Source: an uncultured Bacteroidales bacterium (GTDB taxonomy: Bacteria; Bacteroidota; Bacteroidia; Bacteroidales; Bacteroidaceae). From it: a DNA stretch of 64,000 nucleotides. A program made the translations under genes and the position numbers. A model generated the notes under the pieces. It ran no database searches, had not been told where the DNA came from, and saw only the letters and a list, made by a program, of their open reading frames with translations. Within the stretch, counting starts at the first letter, position 1. Every line of letters starts with the position of its first letter. Positions 44,403-52,809 of this stretch are shown piece after piece. The stretch spans positions 1-64,000 of the forward strand of contig CADBWR010000010.1 in the NCBI GenBank assembly GCA_902798425.1. Direction: 5' to 3'.

Positions 44403-45869
44403 TTATTTTCGTGATTGTTGATACTTGCGATACCAGAGGCAGAACCAGATGAGCGATACAACCGCCGTGACGGCTGCGATAATCAGCGCATACTGCAGGG
44501 CGAGACTGAATATCTGCTCGCTCAGCAGGAACGTGGTGCAGACTATCGTCATAAAGACGGCGGGAATCAGCGTAATCAGGAATTGCTTCTTCTGGCGAAC
44601 CAGATAAACGGTGACAGCCCACAGCATAAAGACGGAGAGCGTCTGATTGCTCCAGCCAAACCAGCTCCAGAGTTTGCCAAAGCCCTCCTTGTCGGACATC
44701 TGCCAAATGAGCAGGGCGATAACAGCTGCAAAAAGCGGAATGCATATGTACAGGCGCTTACGGATAGATTTCTGTTCCAACTTCAAAAAGTCAGCAATAA
44801 TCAGGCGGCATGAGCGCAAGGCTGTATCGCCACTGGTGATTGGCGCAGCAACAACGCCCAGCAGCGCCAGAATACCACCAAACATGCCCAACCAGTCGTT
44901 ACAGATGATGTTGACAATAGAGGGGGCATCCTTTACGGCACCCTGTGCACCGGCTATCAGCTGATAGCCTGGTGTGGGGGCGTTGTAAAAGAAATACATG
45001 GCAACCGTTGCCCAAATCAGCGCAACGATACCCTCGGTAATCATAGCCCCATAGAAAATGGGGCGACCCATCTTCTCACTCTTCAGACAGCGAGCCATCA
45101 GCGGACTCTGCGTGGCATGGAAACCACTGATAGCTCCGCAGGCAATGGTGATAAACAGGCATGGGAAGATATTCTTCGGCGTCAAGGCCTCTGTGCTCAA
45201 TCCCTCCCAAATCTCAGGGATTGAGGGCCATTTCACGAATAGCATCACCGTAAGAGCTGCGGCCATAAAGAGCAGCGAGAAGGCAAACAAGGGATATATC
45301 TTGCCGATAATCTTGTCGATAGGCAGCATCGTAGCGATAATGTAGTAGACAAAGATAACAACAATCCAGAAAGTGTACTGTCCCGCACTCTTCACAACGG
45401 CAACGGGTTCCCACATATCACCAAGAATCTTGGCAGGACTGAATACGAACACCGCGCCTACCATCATGAGCAGGAAGACCGTAAACACCAGCATCACCTG
45501 CTTAGTGGTATTCCCCAGATAACTGCCGATAATCTCTGGCTGGTTAGCACCATCATGGCGCATAGACAGCATACCTGAGAAATAATCGTGAACTGAACCG
45601 GCAAAGATACAGCCCAGCACAATCCAGAGATAGGCCGCTGGACCAAACATCGCACCCATAATGGCACCGAAGATAGGACCTGTACCCGCAATGTTCAGAA
45701 ACTGAATCATAAAGATCTTCCATGAAGGAAGTACCATAAAGTCTACACCGTCGGCCTTAGCCACTGCAGGCGTCACACGGTTGTCAGGTCCGAAGACCCG
45801 CTCGATGAAGCGTCCGTAAAGCGCGTAACCTAACACAAGAGCCACCAGGCTCAGCAGGAAAGTAATCAT
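44403..45869 (-). CDS. cstA: Carbon starvation protein CstA family transporter
   Basis: A 488-residue inner-membrane protein with about 13-14 helices. CstA markers are GYALYGRFIERVFG at the start, the DGVDFMVLPSWKIFMIQFLNIAGTGPIFGAIMGAMFGP block and GSVHDYFSGMLSMRHDG. The family includes pyruvate and peptide uptake proteins; the Bacteroidetes form is the short type. The gene is first of cstA-nadC-M23, read from a minus-strand TACCTTTG at 45906-45899 that diverges from the GHL10 gene promoter. Confidence 0.9.
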   Translation of the reverse strand: MITFLLSLVALVLGYALYGRFIERVFGPDNRVTPAVAKADGVDFMVLPSWKIFMIQFLNIAGTGPIFGAIMGAMFGPAAYLWIVLGCIFAGSVHDYFSGMLSMRHDGANQPEIIGSYLGNTTKQVMLVFTVFLLMMVGAVFVFSPAKILGDMWEPVAVVKSAGQYTFWIVVIFVYYIIATMLPIDKIIGKIYPLFAFSLLFMAAALTVMLFVKWPSIPEIWEGLSTEALTPKNIFPCLFITIACGAISGFHATQSPLMARCLKSEKMGRPIFYGAMITEGIVALIWATVAMYFFYNAPTPGYQLIAGAQGAVKDAPSIVNIICNDWLGMFGGILALLGVVAAPITSGDTALRSCRLIIADFLKLEQKSIRKRLYICIPLFAAVIALLIWQMSDKEGFGKLWSWFGWSNQTLSVFMLWAVTVYLVRQKKQFLITLIPAVFMTIVCTTFLLSEQIFSLALQYALIIAAVTAVVSLIWFCLWYRKYQQSRK

Positions 45870-45898
45870 AAATTTGCTATTTTTTTAAAAACTTTCGG

Positions 45899-45906
45899 CA
45901 AAGGTA
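45899..45906 (-). promoter_or_regulatory. -7 box of the cstA operon
   Basis: TACCTTTG on the minus strand, 30 bp before the cstA ATG. Confidence 0.7.
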
Positions 45907-45928
45907 AGAAAAAGTTTAGATAAATTCG

Positions 45929-45936
45929 TAACTTTG
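45929..45936 (+). promoter_or_regulatory. -7 box of the GHL10 gene
   Basis: TAACTTTG, 18 bp before the TTG start at 45955; it faces away from the cstA box only 23 bp to the left. Confidence 0.7.
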
Positions 45937-45954
45937 CAGGCAAAAAGTTGAAAA

Positions 45955-47586
45955 TTGAAACAATTTCTTTACATATTTCTTCTATTCTGTGCTCTTTCTG
46001 TCACCGCACAGCCCAAATATGAAGTTCGTGCCGTCTGGTTGACAACGTTAGGTGGACTGGACTGGCCTAAGAGTTATGCGCACGATGGCATGGGCATACT
46101 GAAGCAGCAGGAAGACCTCTGCAACATGCTGGACCAGTTGCAGGCAATCAACGTTAATACGGTACTCTTTCAAACCCGTGTGAGAGCAACCACCGCCTAC
46201 CCTTCTGAACTGGAACCATGGGAAGGTAGTCTATCGGGAGTGCCTGGCAAGACGCCTGGTTGGGACCCGCTGCAGTTTGTCATTGACGAGTGCCATCGCA
46301 GAGGTATGGAACTGCATGCCTGGGTGGTTGCCATCCCAATAGGTAAGTGGAACACTATTGGCTGCAAAACAATGCGTAAGTGGTATCCGTCGCTGGTGAA
46401 ACGTATCGGTGACGAGGGCTACATGAATCCTGAGGCCTACGGAACGGCAGACTATATCGCCAACATTTGCGAAGAGATTACTACACGCTACGACATTGAC
46501 GGCATACACCTGGACTACATCCGTTATCCAGAGACATGGCGTGGCAAGATGAACAGAGAGAACATAACCCGTATTGTTCGCAGTGTTAATCAACGTGTGA
46601 AGCGCCACAAACCGTGGGTCAAGATGAGTTGTTCACCTATTGGAAAGTCGGGCAACCTGTCTCGTTACCGCTCTGGAGGCTGGGACGCTTACAACCGCGT
46701 AGCGCAAGACGCACAGGGATGGCTGCGTGATGGACTAATGGACCAGTTGTACCCGATGATGTACTTCAAGGAAAACAACTTCTACCCTTTCGCCATTGAC
46801 TGGCAGGAGCAGAGCAACGGACGCACCATCGTGTCTGGACTGGGCACCTATATGCTACACCCACAGGAACGTAACTGGCCATTGACAGAGATAAAGCGCC
46901 AGCTGAGCGTGACACGACAGTTAGGTGTGGGACACTGCCATTTCCGTACCAAGTTTCTGTTGGACAATGTGAAGGGGGTCTATGAGTTGATGCGTCAGCA
47001 CGACCAGCATCCATCTCTAATCCCACCAATGACGTGGGCACAGAGCACGGCGCCTACAGCCCCTACCCGTTTGAGTGTGGAGCACACCATAGGGGGTGAC
47101 AACCTGACATGGAGCGGCGCTATAGACCGCAGCGACGGCAACTACTTACTATATAATGTGTATGCATCGACAGATGAACTCGTAGACATTACACGTCCAC
47201 AGAACCTCATAGCCATACGCAAGAAAGCAACGCAGCTAAGCATCCGTAGAAAGGCCGGCAAACCCTTGCTACACTACGCCGTGACCGCACTGGACCGCTA
47301 TGGCAACGAGAGCGAGCCCATCAGATGGGTGGAGAAATCGAAGCCCGCCATTGTCGTTACCACATTGTTGGCCAACAATGGTCGAACGCTGACCGTACCT
47401 CAACGCAATCTCTTCGACGCTGACTTGCTGGTGGTAACCGACATGAAAGGACGCACGCTTCATACCTATACCAATCGTGAACAGATTAACATCAGCCGAC
47501 TGCCTGAAGGTATGTATCAACTGAGGTCGCTGCATAAGAAAGGCTACACCCATAGGCTCGGGCTATTCAGCATCAAACGTAAATAA
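45955..47586 (+). CDS. Family 10 glycosyl hydrolase-like protein (GHL10), exported
   Basis: A 543-residue protein with a signal peptide (MKQFLYIFLLFCALSVTAQ). The barrel (about residues 22-350) has the GHL10/PF02638 hallmarks: YEVRAVWLTTLGGLDWP, NVNTVLFQTRVRATTAYPS, FVIDECHRRGMELHAWV and YDIDGIHLDYIRYPE. The C-terminal part has a fibronectin III-like segment (TAPTRLSVEHTIGGDNLTWSGA) and a short beta domain near the end, as in secretion tails. Family members act, or are thought to act, on denuded peptidoglycan or other glycans. The start is TTG at 45955, set by the signal peptide. ruvC begins 9 bp later. Confidence 0.87.
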   Translation: MKQFLYIFLLFCALSVTAQPKYEVRAVWLTTLGGLDWPKSYAHDGMGILKQQEDLCNMLDQLQAINVNTVLFQTRVRATTAYPSELEPWEGSLSGVPGKTPGWDPLQFVIDECHRRGMELHAWVVAIPIGKWNTIGCKTMRKWYPSLVKRIGDEGYMNPEAYGTADYIANICEEITTRYDIDGIHLDYIRYPETWRGKMNRENITRIVRSVNQRVKRHKPWVKMSCSPIGKSGNLSRYRSGGWDAYNRVAQDAQGWLRDGLMDQLYPMMYFKENNFYPFAIDWQEQSNGRTIVSGLGTYMLHPQERNWPLTEIKRQLSVTRQLGVGHCHFRTKFLLDNVKGVYELMRQHDQHPSLIPPMTWAQSTAPTAPTRLSVEHTIGGDNLTWSGAIDRSDGNYLLYNVYASTDELVDITRPQNLIAIRKKATQLSIRRKAGKPLLHYAVTALDRYGNESEPIRWVEKSKPAIVVTTLLANNGRTLTVPQRNLFDADLLVVTDMKGRTLHTYTNREQINISRLPEGMYQLRSLHKKGYTHRLGLFSIKRK

Positions 47587-47595
47587 AGGCTGGAC

Positions 47596-48150
47596 ATGGA
47601 AAAGGTGATACTGGGCATAGACCCTGGAACAAATATCATGGGATATGGCGTCATCAAAGTCGTAGACAACAAAGCGGAGATGGTGACAATGGGCGTTATC
47701 GACTTACGTAAGTTTGGCGACGGATACTTGAAGTTGGGACATATCTTCGAGCGCGTGACAGGCATCATAGAGGGCTATCTGCCTGACGAGATGGCCATCG
47801 AGGCCCCCTTCCTGAACAAGAATGTGCAGACCACGCTGAAGCTGGGACGAGCACAAGGCACAGCTATCGCCGCGGCCATACAGCGAGGCGTACCCGTTCA
47901 CGAGTACGCGCCCATGAAAATCAAGATGGCCATAACGGGTAATGGTGCTGCTTCAAAGGAACAAGTGGCTGGTATGCTGCAACGCATGCTGAAATTCGAC
48001 AAAGAGGCACTGGGCAAGTTTATGGATGCCACAGATGCGCTGGGTGCTGCCTACTGTCACTTCATGCAGATGAACCGTCCTGAGTCACAGGCTCACTATA
48101 AAGGATGGAAAGACTTTATAGTCAAGAACAAGGAAAGAGTGAAAAAATAG
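47596..48150 (+). CDS. ruvC: Holliday junction resolvase RuvC
   Basis: A 184-residue RNase H-fold nuclease that cuts Holliday junctions. Acidic catalytic positions are in LGIDPGTNIMGYGV (residue 8 region), MAIEAPFLNKNVQT and the final DATDALGAAYCH; KIKMAITGNGAASKEQV is the DNA-binding loop. It works with RuvAB, whose genes are not in the window. A 19-bp spacer repeat follows the stop at 48145-48163. Confidence 0.95.
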   Translation: MEKVILGIDPGTNIMGYGVIKVVDNKAEMVTMGVIDLRKFGDGYLKLGHIFERVTGIIEGYLPDEMAIEAPFLNKNVQTTLKLGRAQGTAIAAAIQRGVPVHEYAPMKIKMAITGNGAASKEQVAGMLQRMLKFDKEALGKFMDATDALGAAYCHFMQMNRPESQAHYKGWKDFIVKNKERVKK

Positions 48151-48163
48151 TAAATCGTCAAAT
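48145..48163 (+). repeat. Dispersed 19-bp repeat, copy 1
   Basis: AAATAGTAAATCGTCAAAT spans the ruvC stop and the space before the next start codon. An exact second copy lies at 49979-49997. Confidence 0.7.
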
Positions 48164-48168
48164 AGCAA

Positions 48169-49467
48169 ATGAAGATAACCGCCATAGCAGGACGTAACGG
48201 CAGCGGTAAGACGCTGTATATAGACCAGCTGCGCAAGCAGTTGGCCAGCGACAAAGTGCGCTACATTGCGTTCACTGACTCGTACGGTGTCAATGTGGAC
48301 GGGCAATACTACTTGCAGCTACGCTGGAACCAGCACGACATAGACCACGAGACACCAACAGTGGGTGACCAACTCCAGCGAGCTTATCTGTTGGCTGGTG
48401 AAGACACGGAGGAGCGTAGAGCACAGCGCGACCAGCTATACCAGCTTTTCCACATGGATGAGTTTTTGGATAAATACATCATTACACTGTCGAGTGGCGA
48501 GTTGCGCAAGTTCCAACTGACAAAGACACTTTTTGCCAATCCGAAGCTGCTCATCATGGACAACCCGTTCATCGGACTGGATGCCGAGACGCGCGACCAG
48601 CTGAGAGACTTGCTGAAACTGCTGGCTGTGGAAAGGGACATGGAGATCATGCTCGTTATGTCGAAGACGGACGACATACCTTCGTTTGTCGACGAGGTAA
48701 AATGGATAGGCACACAGGAGACTGTTCCGCCTCACGTACTGTCGCCTTCTCAGCAGGAAGCCATCCTGTCACTTCCATATACTGACAACGACTACGACTG
48801 TCAGCACGTCATCGACATGAAAAATGTATGTATACGCTATGGCGAAAGAACAATATTAAAAGACCTCAACTGGACAGTATGCAATGGAGAGCGCTGGGCA
48901 TTGTCCGGACAAAATGGCAGCGGTAAGTCGACACTACTTTCTTTAGTATGTGCCGACAACCCGCAAAGCTATGCCTGCGATATCACACTCTTTGACCGTC
49001 CGCGCGGCTCGGGAGAAAGTATCTGGGACATCAAGAAGCATATCGGATATGTATCTCCAGAGATGCACCGATCATATAAACGTAACCTGCCTGCTATCCG
49101 AATTGTAGCCAGTGGACTGATGGACTCTATCGGACTATATGCCATCCCCGACCCGCAAGACTACGATAAGTGTCGTTGGTGGCTGGACATCTTTGGCATC
49201 GGGCACCTGGCAGACAAGCCATTCCTTCAGCTGTCCAGCGGTGAACAGCGACTGGTATTGCTGGCACGAGCTTTCGTGAAAGACCCGCAACTGCTGATAC
49301 TGGACGAGCCGCTACACGGACTGGATTTGTGGAATAGACGTCTCACAAAAGACATTATCGAGACATTCTGTCAACGTAGGGGCAAGACGCTCATCATGGT
49401 GACACACTATCAGGAGGAGCTTCCCAACATCATAACGAATCAATTATTCTTAAAGAAACAAATATGA
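48169..49467 (+). CDS. Tandem-domain ABC ATPase (ModF-like)
   Basis: A 432-residue soluble protein with two ABC domains. Domain 1 has Walker A GRNGSGKT at residues 8-15, signature LSSGELRKFQL and Walker B LLIMDNPFIGLDAE. Domain 2 has GQNGSGKST (near 245), signature LSSGEQRLVLLARAF and LLILDEPLHGLDLW. The order and size resemble ModF/YlmA, proteins of uncertain function often linked to metal (molybdate) uptake, but no permease is nearby. It is immediately followed, with a 4-bp overlap, by a small exported protein, so the two may act together. Confidence 0.85.
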   Translation: MKITAIAGRNGSGKTLYIDQLRKQLASDKVRYIAFTDSYGVNVDGQYYLQLRWNQHDIDHETPTVGDQLQRAYLLAGEDTEERRAQRDQLYQLFHMDEFLDKYIITLSSGELRKFQLTKTLFANPKLLIMDNPFIGLDAETRDQLRDLLKLLAVERDMEIMLVMSKTDDIPSFVDEVKWIGTQETVPPHVLSPSQQEAILSLPYTDNDYDCQHVIDMKNVCIRYGERTILKDLNWTVCNGERWALSGQNGSGKSTLLSLVCADNPQSYACDITLFDRPRGSGESIWDIKKHIGYVSPEMHRSYKRNLPAIRIVASGLMDSIGLYAIPDPQDYDKCRWWLDIFGIGHLADKPFLQLSSGEQRLVLLARAFVKDPQLLILDEPLHGLDLWNRRLTKDIIETFCQRRGKTLIMVTHYQEELPNIITNQLFLKKQI

Positions 49468-49949
49468 AAAAACTGATATTATTCGCACTGCTGGCCATTG
49501 CTACCAGTGCACAGGCACAAGAGGCTTACAATGAATTACGCCAAAAGGCAAAGGCTATCGTTAGTGACCCCAAAACAAATACGGTGGTGAAGCAGATTAG
49601 CCAGTTTAAACTGGATGCGCTGAACTACATGGCCATCAAAATGCAGGAGACGATGCCCGACTCCAGCGTGACTTTCCTGGACAAGCAGGCTATCGCCATG
49701 GATAACTTCGTCAACTTCTACGTGGAGAAACTTATCGAGTCGACTAAACAGCCAAACGCACAGCAAGTAAAAATGATTAAGATGTTCATGGACGTGAGCT
49801 ACTCGAACCCGTTGTTCAACGATAAGGATACAGAGTTGGTGCTGAGCTATTATAACTCGGCAGAGAGCATGACACGCTTCTCACTGGACACTGACTGGCG
49901 TAAGGCAGTGGCAGCATTGGCTTACCTATATTATAATAAGGAGAAGTGA
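49464..49949 (+). CDS. Small exported protein of unknown function
   Basis: A 161-residue protein with a clear signal peptide (MKKLILFALLAIATSAQAQ). The mature part is alpha-helical in composition and begins EAYNELRQKAKAIVSDPKTN; it has the patches FLDKQAIAMDNFVNFYVEKL and TDWRKAVAALAYLYYN. No cysteines and no catalytic motif are seen. Its start overlaps the ABC ATPase stop (ATGA). I do not recognise a named domain. It should be periplasmic, which contrasts with the cytoplasmic ATPase partner. Confidence 0.75.
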   Translation: MKKLILFALLAIATSAQAQEAYNELRQKAKAIVSDPKTNTVVKQISQFKLDALNYMAIKMQETMPDSSVTFLDKQAIAMDNFVNFYVEKLIESTKQPNAQQVKMIKMFMDVSYSNPLFNDKDTELVLSYYNSAESMTRFSLDTDWRKAVAALAYLYYNKEK

Positions 49950-49978
49950 TTGGCACGATGTTTGCAACGAAAATTGTC

Positions 49979-49997
49979 AAATAGTAAATCGTCAAAT
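49979..49997 (+). repeat. Dispersed 19-bp repeat, copy 2
   Basis: Exact repeat of 48145-48163, here 11 bp before the clpC start. The surrounding sequence contains GTCAAAT twice, giving a short tandem character. Confidence 0.7.
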
Positions 49998-50008
49998 TAT
50001 TAATTATA

Positions 50009-52567
50009 GTGACTAGTCAATTTTCATCAAAGGTATCTGAAGTCCTCGCCTTTTCACGCGAGGAGGCTACCCGACTGGCAAGCCACAGCGTGGGTCCAGA
50101 GCATTTGCTATTGGGACTGATGCGAAGCAAAGACGGGCCCGTACTTTATGTTTTCCAGCGATTGAACATCAATCCACTGGCTGTCAAGACGGCACTGGAG
50201 AGCAAGGTTCGTGAGGACGAGAAAGATATCCCCATCACCACATCTGAACTGGTGCTCAACGAGCAAGCCAGCAATATTCTGAAGTTGGCTGTGCTGGAGG
50301 CTCGGCTGCAACATACGACGAGGGTTGACGAGCAGCATCTGCTACTGGCCATCCTGCACGACCAAGCGGAGAATGGTGCCAAACAAGTATTGGAATTCAA
50401 CAATATGAACTACGAAGACGTACTAACGCTACTGAGCGTTAAAGACAACATTAGCAACGTTAACAACGGTATTGGTATGCCCGAAGAGGACTACGAAGAG
50501 GAGGATACCACAGCAAACGGCAACGCAATGGACAATGGTGCCACCAACGGCAAGGCGACAACTACGCAGCAACAGCAACAGAAGATGAAGTCGAAGACTC
50601 CTGTGCTGGACAATTTCGGTACGAACCTGACGGAAAGTGCCGCTCTGGGCAAACTTGACCCATGTATTGGCCGCGAGAATGAGATACAACGTGTCATCGA
50701 GATTCTGGGACGCAGAAAGAAGAACAACCCCATCCTCATCGGCGAGCCCGGTGTAGGTAAGAGTGCCATTGTTGAAGGACTGGCAGAGATGATTGTAATG
50801 CATCGTTGCTCGCCCATCTTATTTAATAAGCGCATCTACACGCTCGACATGACAGGTGTGGTAGCAGGTACCAAGTATCGTGGACAGTTTGAGGAGCGCA
50901 TGAAGATGTTGGTAAAGGAGTTGGAACAGAATCCTGATATCATCGTATTCATCGATGAGATACACACACTCATCGGAGCCGGTAGCACCCCTGGAAGCAT
51001 GGATGCAGCCAACATTCTTAAACCGGCTCTGGCACGAGGGACCATACAGTGTATCGGAGCAACAACACTTGATGAATACCGCAACTCGATAGAAAAGGAT
51101 GGCGCTTTAGAGCGACGTTTCCAAAAAGTGCAGGTGGAGCCAACAACCAACGAACAGACAGTGGAGATTTTGCGTAACATCCGTGGACGCTACGAATACT
51201 TCCACCATGTCACTTATACAGACGAAGCACTGGCAGCATGTGTCAAACTGACAGACCGCTATGTCAGCGACCGTTTTATGCCTGACAAAGCCATTGATGC
51301 ACTGGACGAGGTAGGTTCGCGTGTACATCTGAGAACAGCGAACGTACCCCCCGAGATTACTGACAAAGAGGCAGAAATCAAATCTGTCAAGGAGAAGAAA
51401 CAGGAGGCTGTCGGTAACCAAAACTTTGAACTGGCAGCCAGCTATCGTGATAGACAGACGGCTCTGGAGCGTGAGTTACAGGAGCTGAACAAAAAATGGC
51501 AAGACGGTGATGTGGACGTGCGTCCAACTATCACAGAGACAGAGGTAGCCGACGTTGTCAGTATGATGACAGGTATCCCCGTACAACGAATGGCTCAGGA
51601 AGAAGGAATCCGCCTAAAGGGTATGAGTCAAGAGTTGAAGCAACATGTCATTGCTCAAGACAAAGCCATCGATAAGATGGTAAAAGCCATTCAGCGAAAT
51701 CGTGTAGGACTGAAAGATCCCAATCATCCGATAGGTGCCTTTATGTTCCTTGGCCCTACAGGTGTTGGCAAGACGTATCTCGCAAAAAAACTGGCAGAGT
51801 TTATGTTTGGCTCGTCTGATGCACTGATACGTGTCGACATGTCGGAATATACGGAATCTTTCAATGTCAGCAGACTCATTGGAGCACCTCCGGGATATGT
51901 CGGATACGAAGAGGGTGGACAGCTGACAGAACGTGTACGTCGTCATCCCTACTCTATCGTATTGCTCGATGAGATAGAAAAGGCGCACGGCAACGTCTTC
52001 AACCTGTTGCTACAGGTACTGGACGAAGGACGACTGACTGACGGCAATGGACGCTTTGTAGATTTCCGCAATACGGTTATCATCATGACGTCAAATGCAG
52101 GCACACGACAACTGAAGGACTTCGGACGTGGTGTCGGATTCAATGTTGGTTCATCGTCCGCACTGATGCTTAACGAACAGGACAAGGAACACGCCCGACA
52201 GATAGTACAAAAAGCACTGTCTAAGCAGTTCTCACCTGAATTTTTAAATCGTTTGGACGAAATCATTACCTTCGACCAATTGGATCTTGAAGCCATCAAA
52301 CAGATTATTGATGTGGAATTAAAGAGCCTTTACAAACGTATTGCCGACCTTGGCTACACCGTCAATCTCTCTGATGAGGCCAAGGCTTTTGTTGCCGAGA
52401 AGGGCTACGACGTACAATTTGGCGCCCGCCCGCTGAAACGAGCGATACAAACCTATATCGAAGATGGCATTTCTGAGCTCATCGTCAACCAAGACATACA
52501 GCCAGGAAGTACCATTAATATAAATAAGGTACACGAGAAAGAAGAGTTGTCGTTCACTACTGCGTGA
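50009..52567 (+). CDS. clpC: ATP-dependent Clp protease ATP-binding subunit ClpC
   Basis: An 852-residue Hsp100 unfoldase starting at GTG 50009. The Clp N-terminal repeats (SREEATRLASHSVGPEHLLLGL, then LQHTTRVDEQHLLLAIL) occupy residues 1-150, followed by a low-complexity N/T/Q linker (about 165-195). AAA-1 has GEPGVGKSAIVEG and IVFIDEIHTLIGAG. A UVR-like middle segment (NQNFELAASYRDRQTALERELQEL) separates AAA-2, with GPTGVGKTYLAKKL and IVLLDEIEKAH. A GVGF tripeptide loop near GRGVGFN is the probable ClpP contact. It delivers unfolded proteins to ClpP. The terminator stem begins inside the coding end. Confidence 0.95.
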   Translation: MTSQFSSKVSEVLAFSREEATRLASHSVGPEHLLLGLMRSKDGPVLYVFQRLNINPLAVKTALESKVREDEKDIPITTSELVLNEQASNILKLAVLEARLQHTTRVDEQHLLLAILHDQAENGAKQVLEFNNMNYEDVLTLLSVKDNISNVNNGIGMPEEDYEEEDTTANGNAMDNGATNGKATTTQQQQQKMKSKTPVLDNFGTNLTESAALGKLDPCIGRENEIQRVIEILGRRKKNNPILIGEPGVGKSAIVEGLAEMIVMHRCSPILFNKRIYTLDMTGVVAGTKYRGQFEERMKMLVKELEQNPDIIVFIDEIHTLIGAGSTPGSMDAANILKPALARGTIQCIGATTLDEYRNSIEKDGALERRFQKVQVEPTTNEQTVEILRNIRGRYEYFHHVTYTDEALAACVKLTDRYVSDRFMPDKAIDALDEVGSRVHLRTANVPPEITDKEAEIKSVKEKKQEAVGNQNFELAASYRDRQTALERELQELNKKWQDGDVDVRPTITETEVADVVSMMTGIPVQRMAQEEGIRLKGMSQELKQHVIAQDKAIDKMVKAIQRNRVGLKDPNHPIGAFMFLGPTGVGKTYLAKKLAEFMFGSSDALIRVDMSEYTESFNVSRLIGAPPGYVGYEEGGQLTERVRRHPYSIVLLDEIEKAHGNVFNLLLQVLDEGRLTDGNGRFVDFRNTVIIMTSNAGTRQLKDFGRGVGFNVGSSSALMLNEQDKEHARQIVQKALSKQFSPEFLNRLDEIITFDQLDLEAIKQIIDVELKSLYKRIADLGYTVNLSDEAKAFVAEKGYDVQFGARPLKRAIQTYIEDGISELIVNQDIQPGSTININKVHEKEELSFTTA

Positions 52568-52579
52568 ACGACAATTTTT
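52547..52579 (+). terminator. clpC terminator that includes the stop codon
   Basis: TTGTCGTTCA (52547-52556, inside the coding region) pairs with TGAACGACAA (52565-52574), and five T follow. The stop codon TGA (52565-52567) is part of the stem. Confidence 0.85.
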
Positions 52580-52713
52580 ATTATTGATACACTCACCTGG
52601 CAATTATTGTTGTTATCGGACACAATCAAATAGCGTTATTTTGTCGTTTTCACTTGATTTAAATCAATTAAATGACAAAAAGTAAGCATTTTGAAGAAAA
52701 AAGTGACGAAATG

Positions 52714-52745
52714 TTTGGTAGTTATATACTTTTGCTTTAATTTTG
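52714..52745 (+). promoter_or_regulatory. Promoter of gdhA
   Basis: TTTG at 52714-52717 and TAATTTTG at 52738-52745 with 20 bp between; a leader of roughly 57 bases leads to the ATG. The rest of the 52580-52809 spacer is AT-rich; I see no further gene. Confidence 0.75.
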
Positions 52746-52809
52746 CAATCACAAAAACAAAGAACACATAGTTTCAATAGTATAATAACTCAAAAAACGT
52801 AAAAAGATT

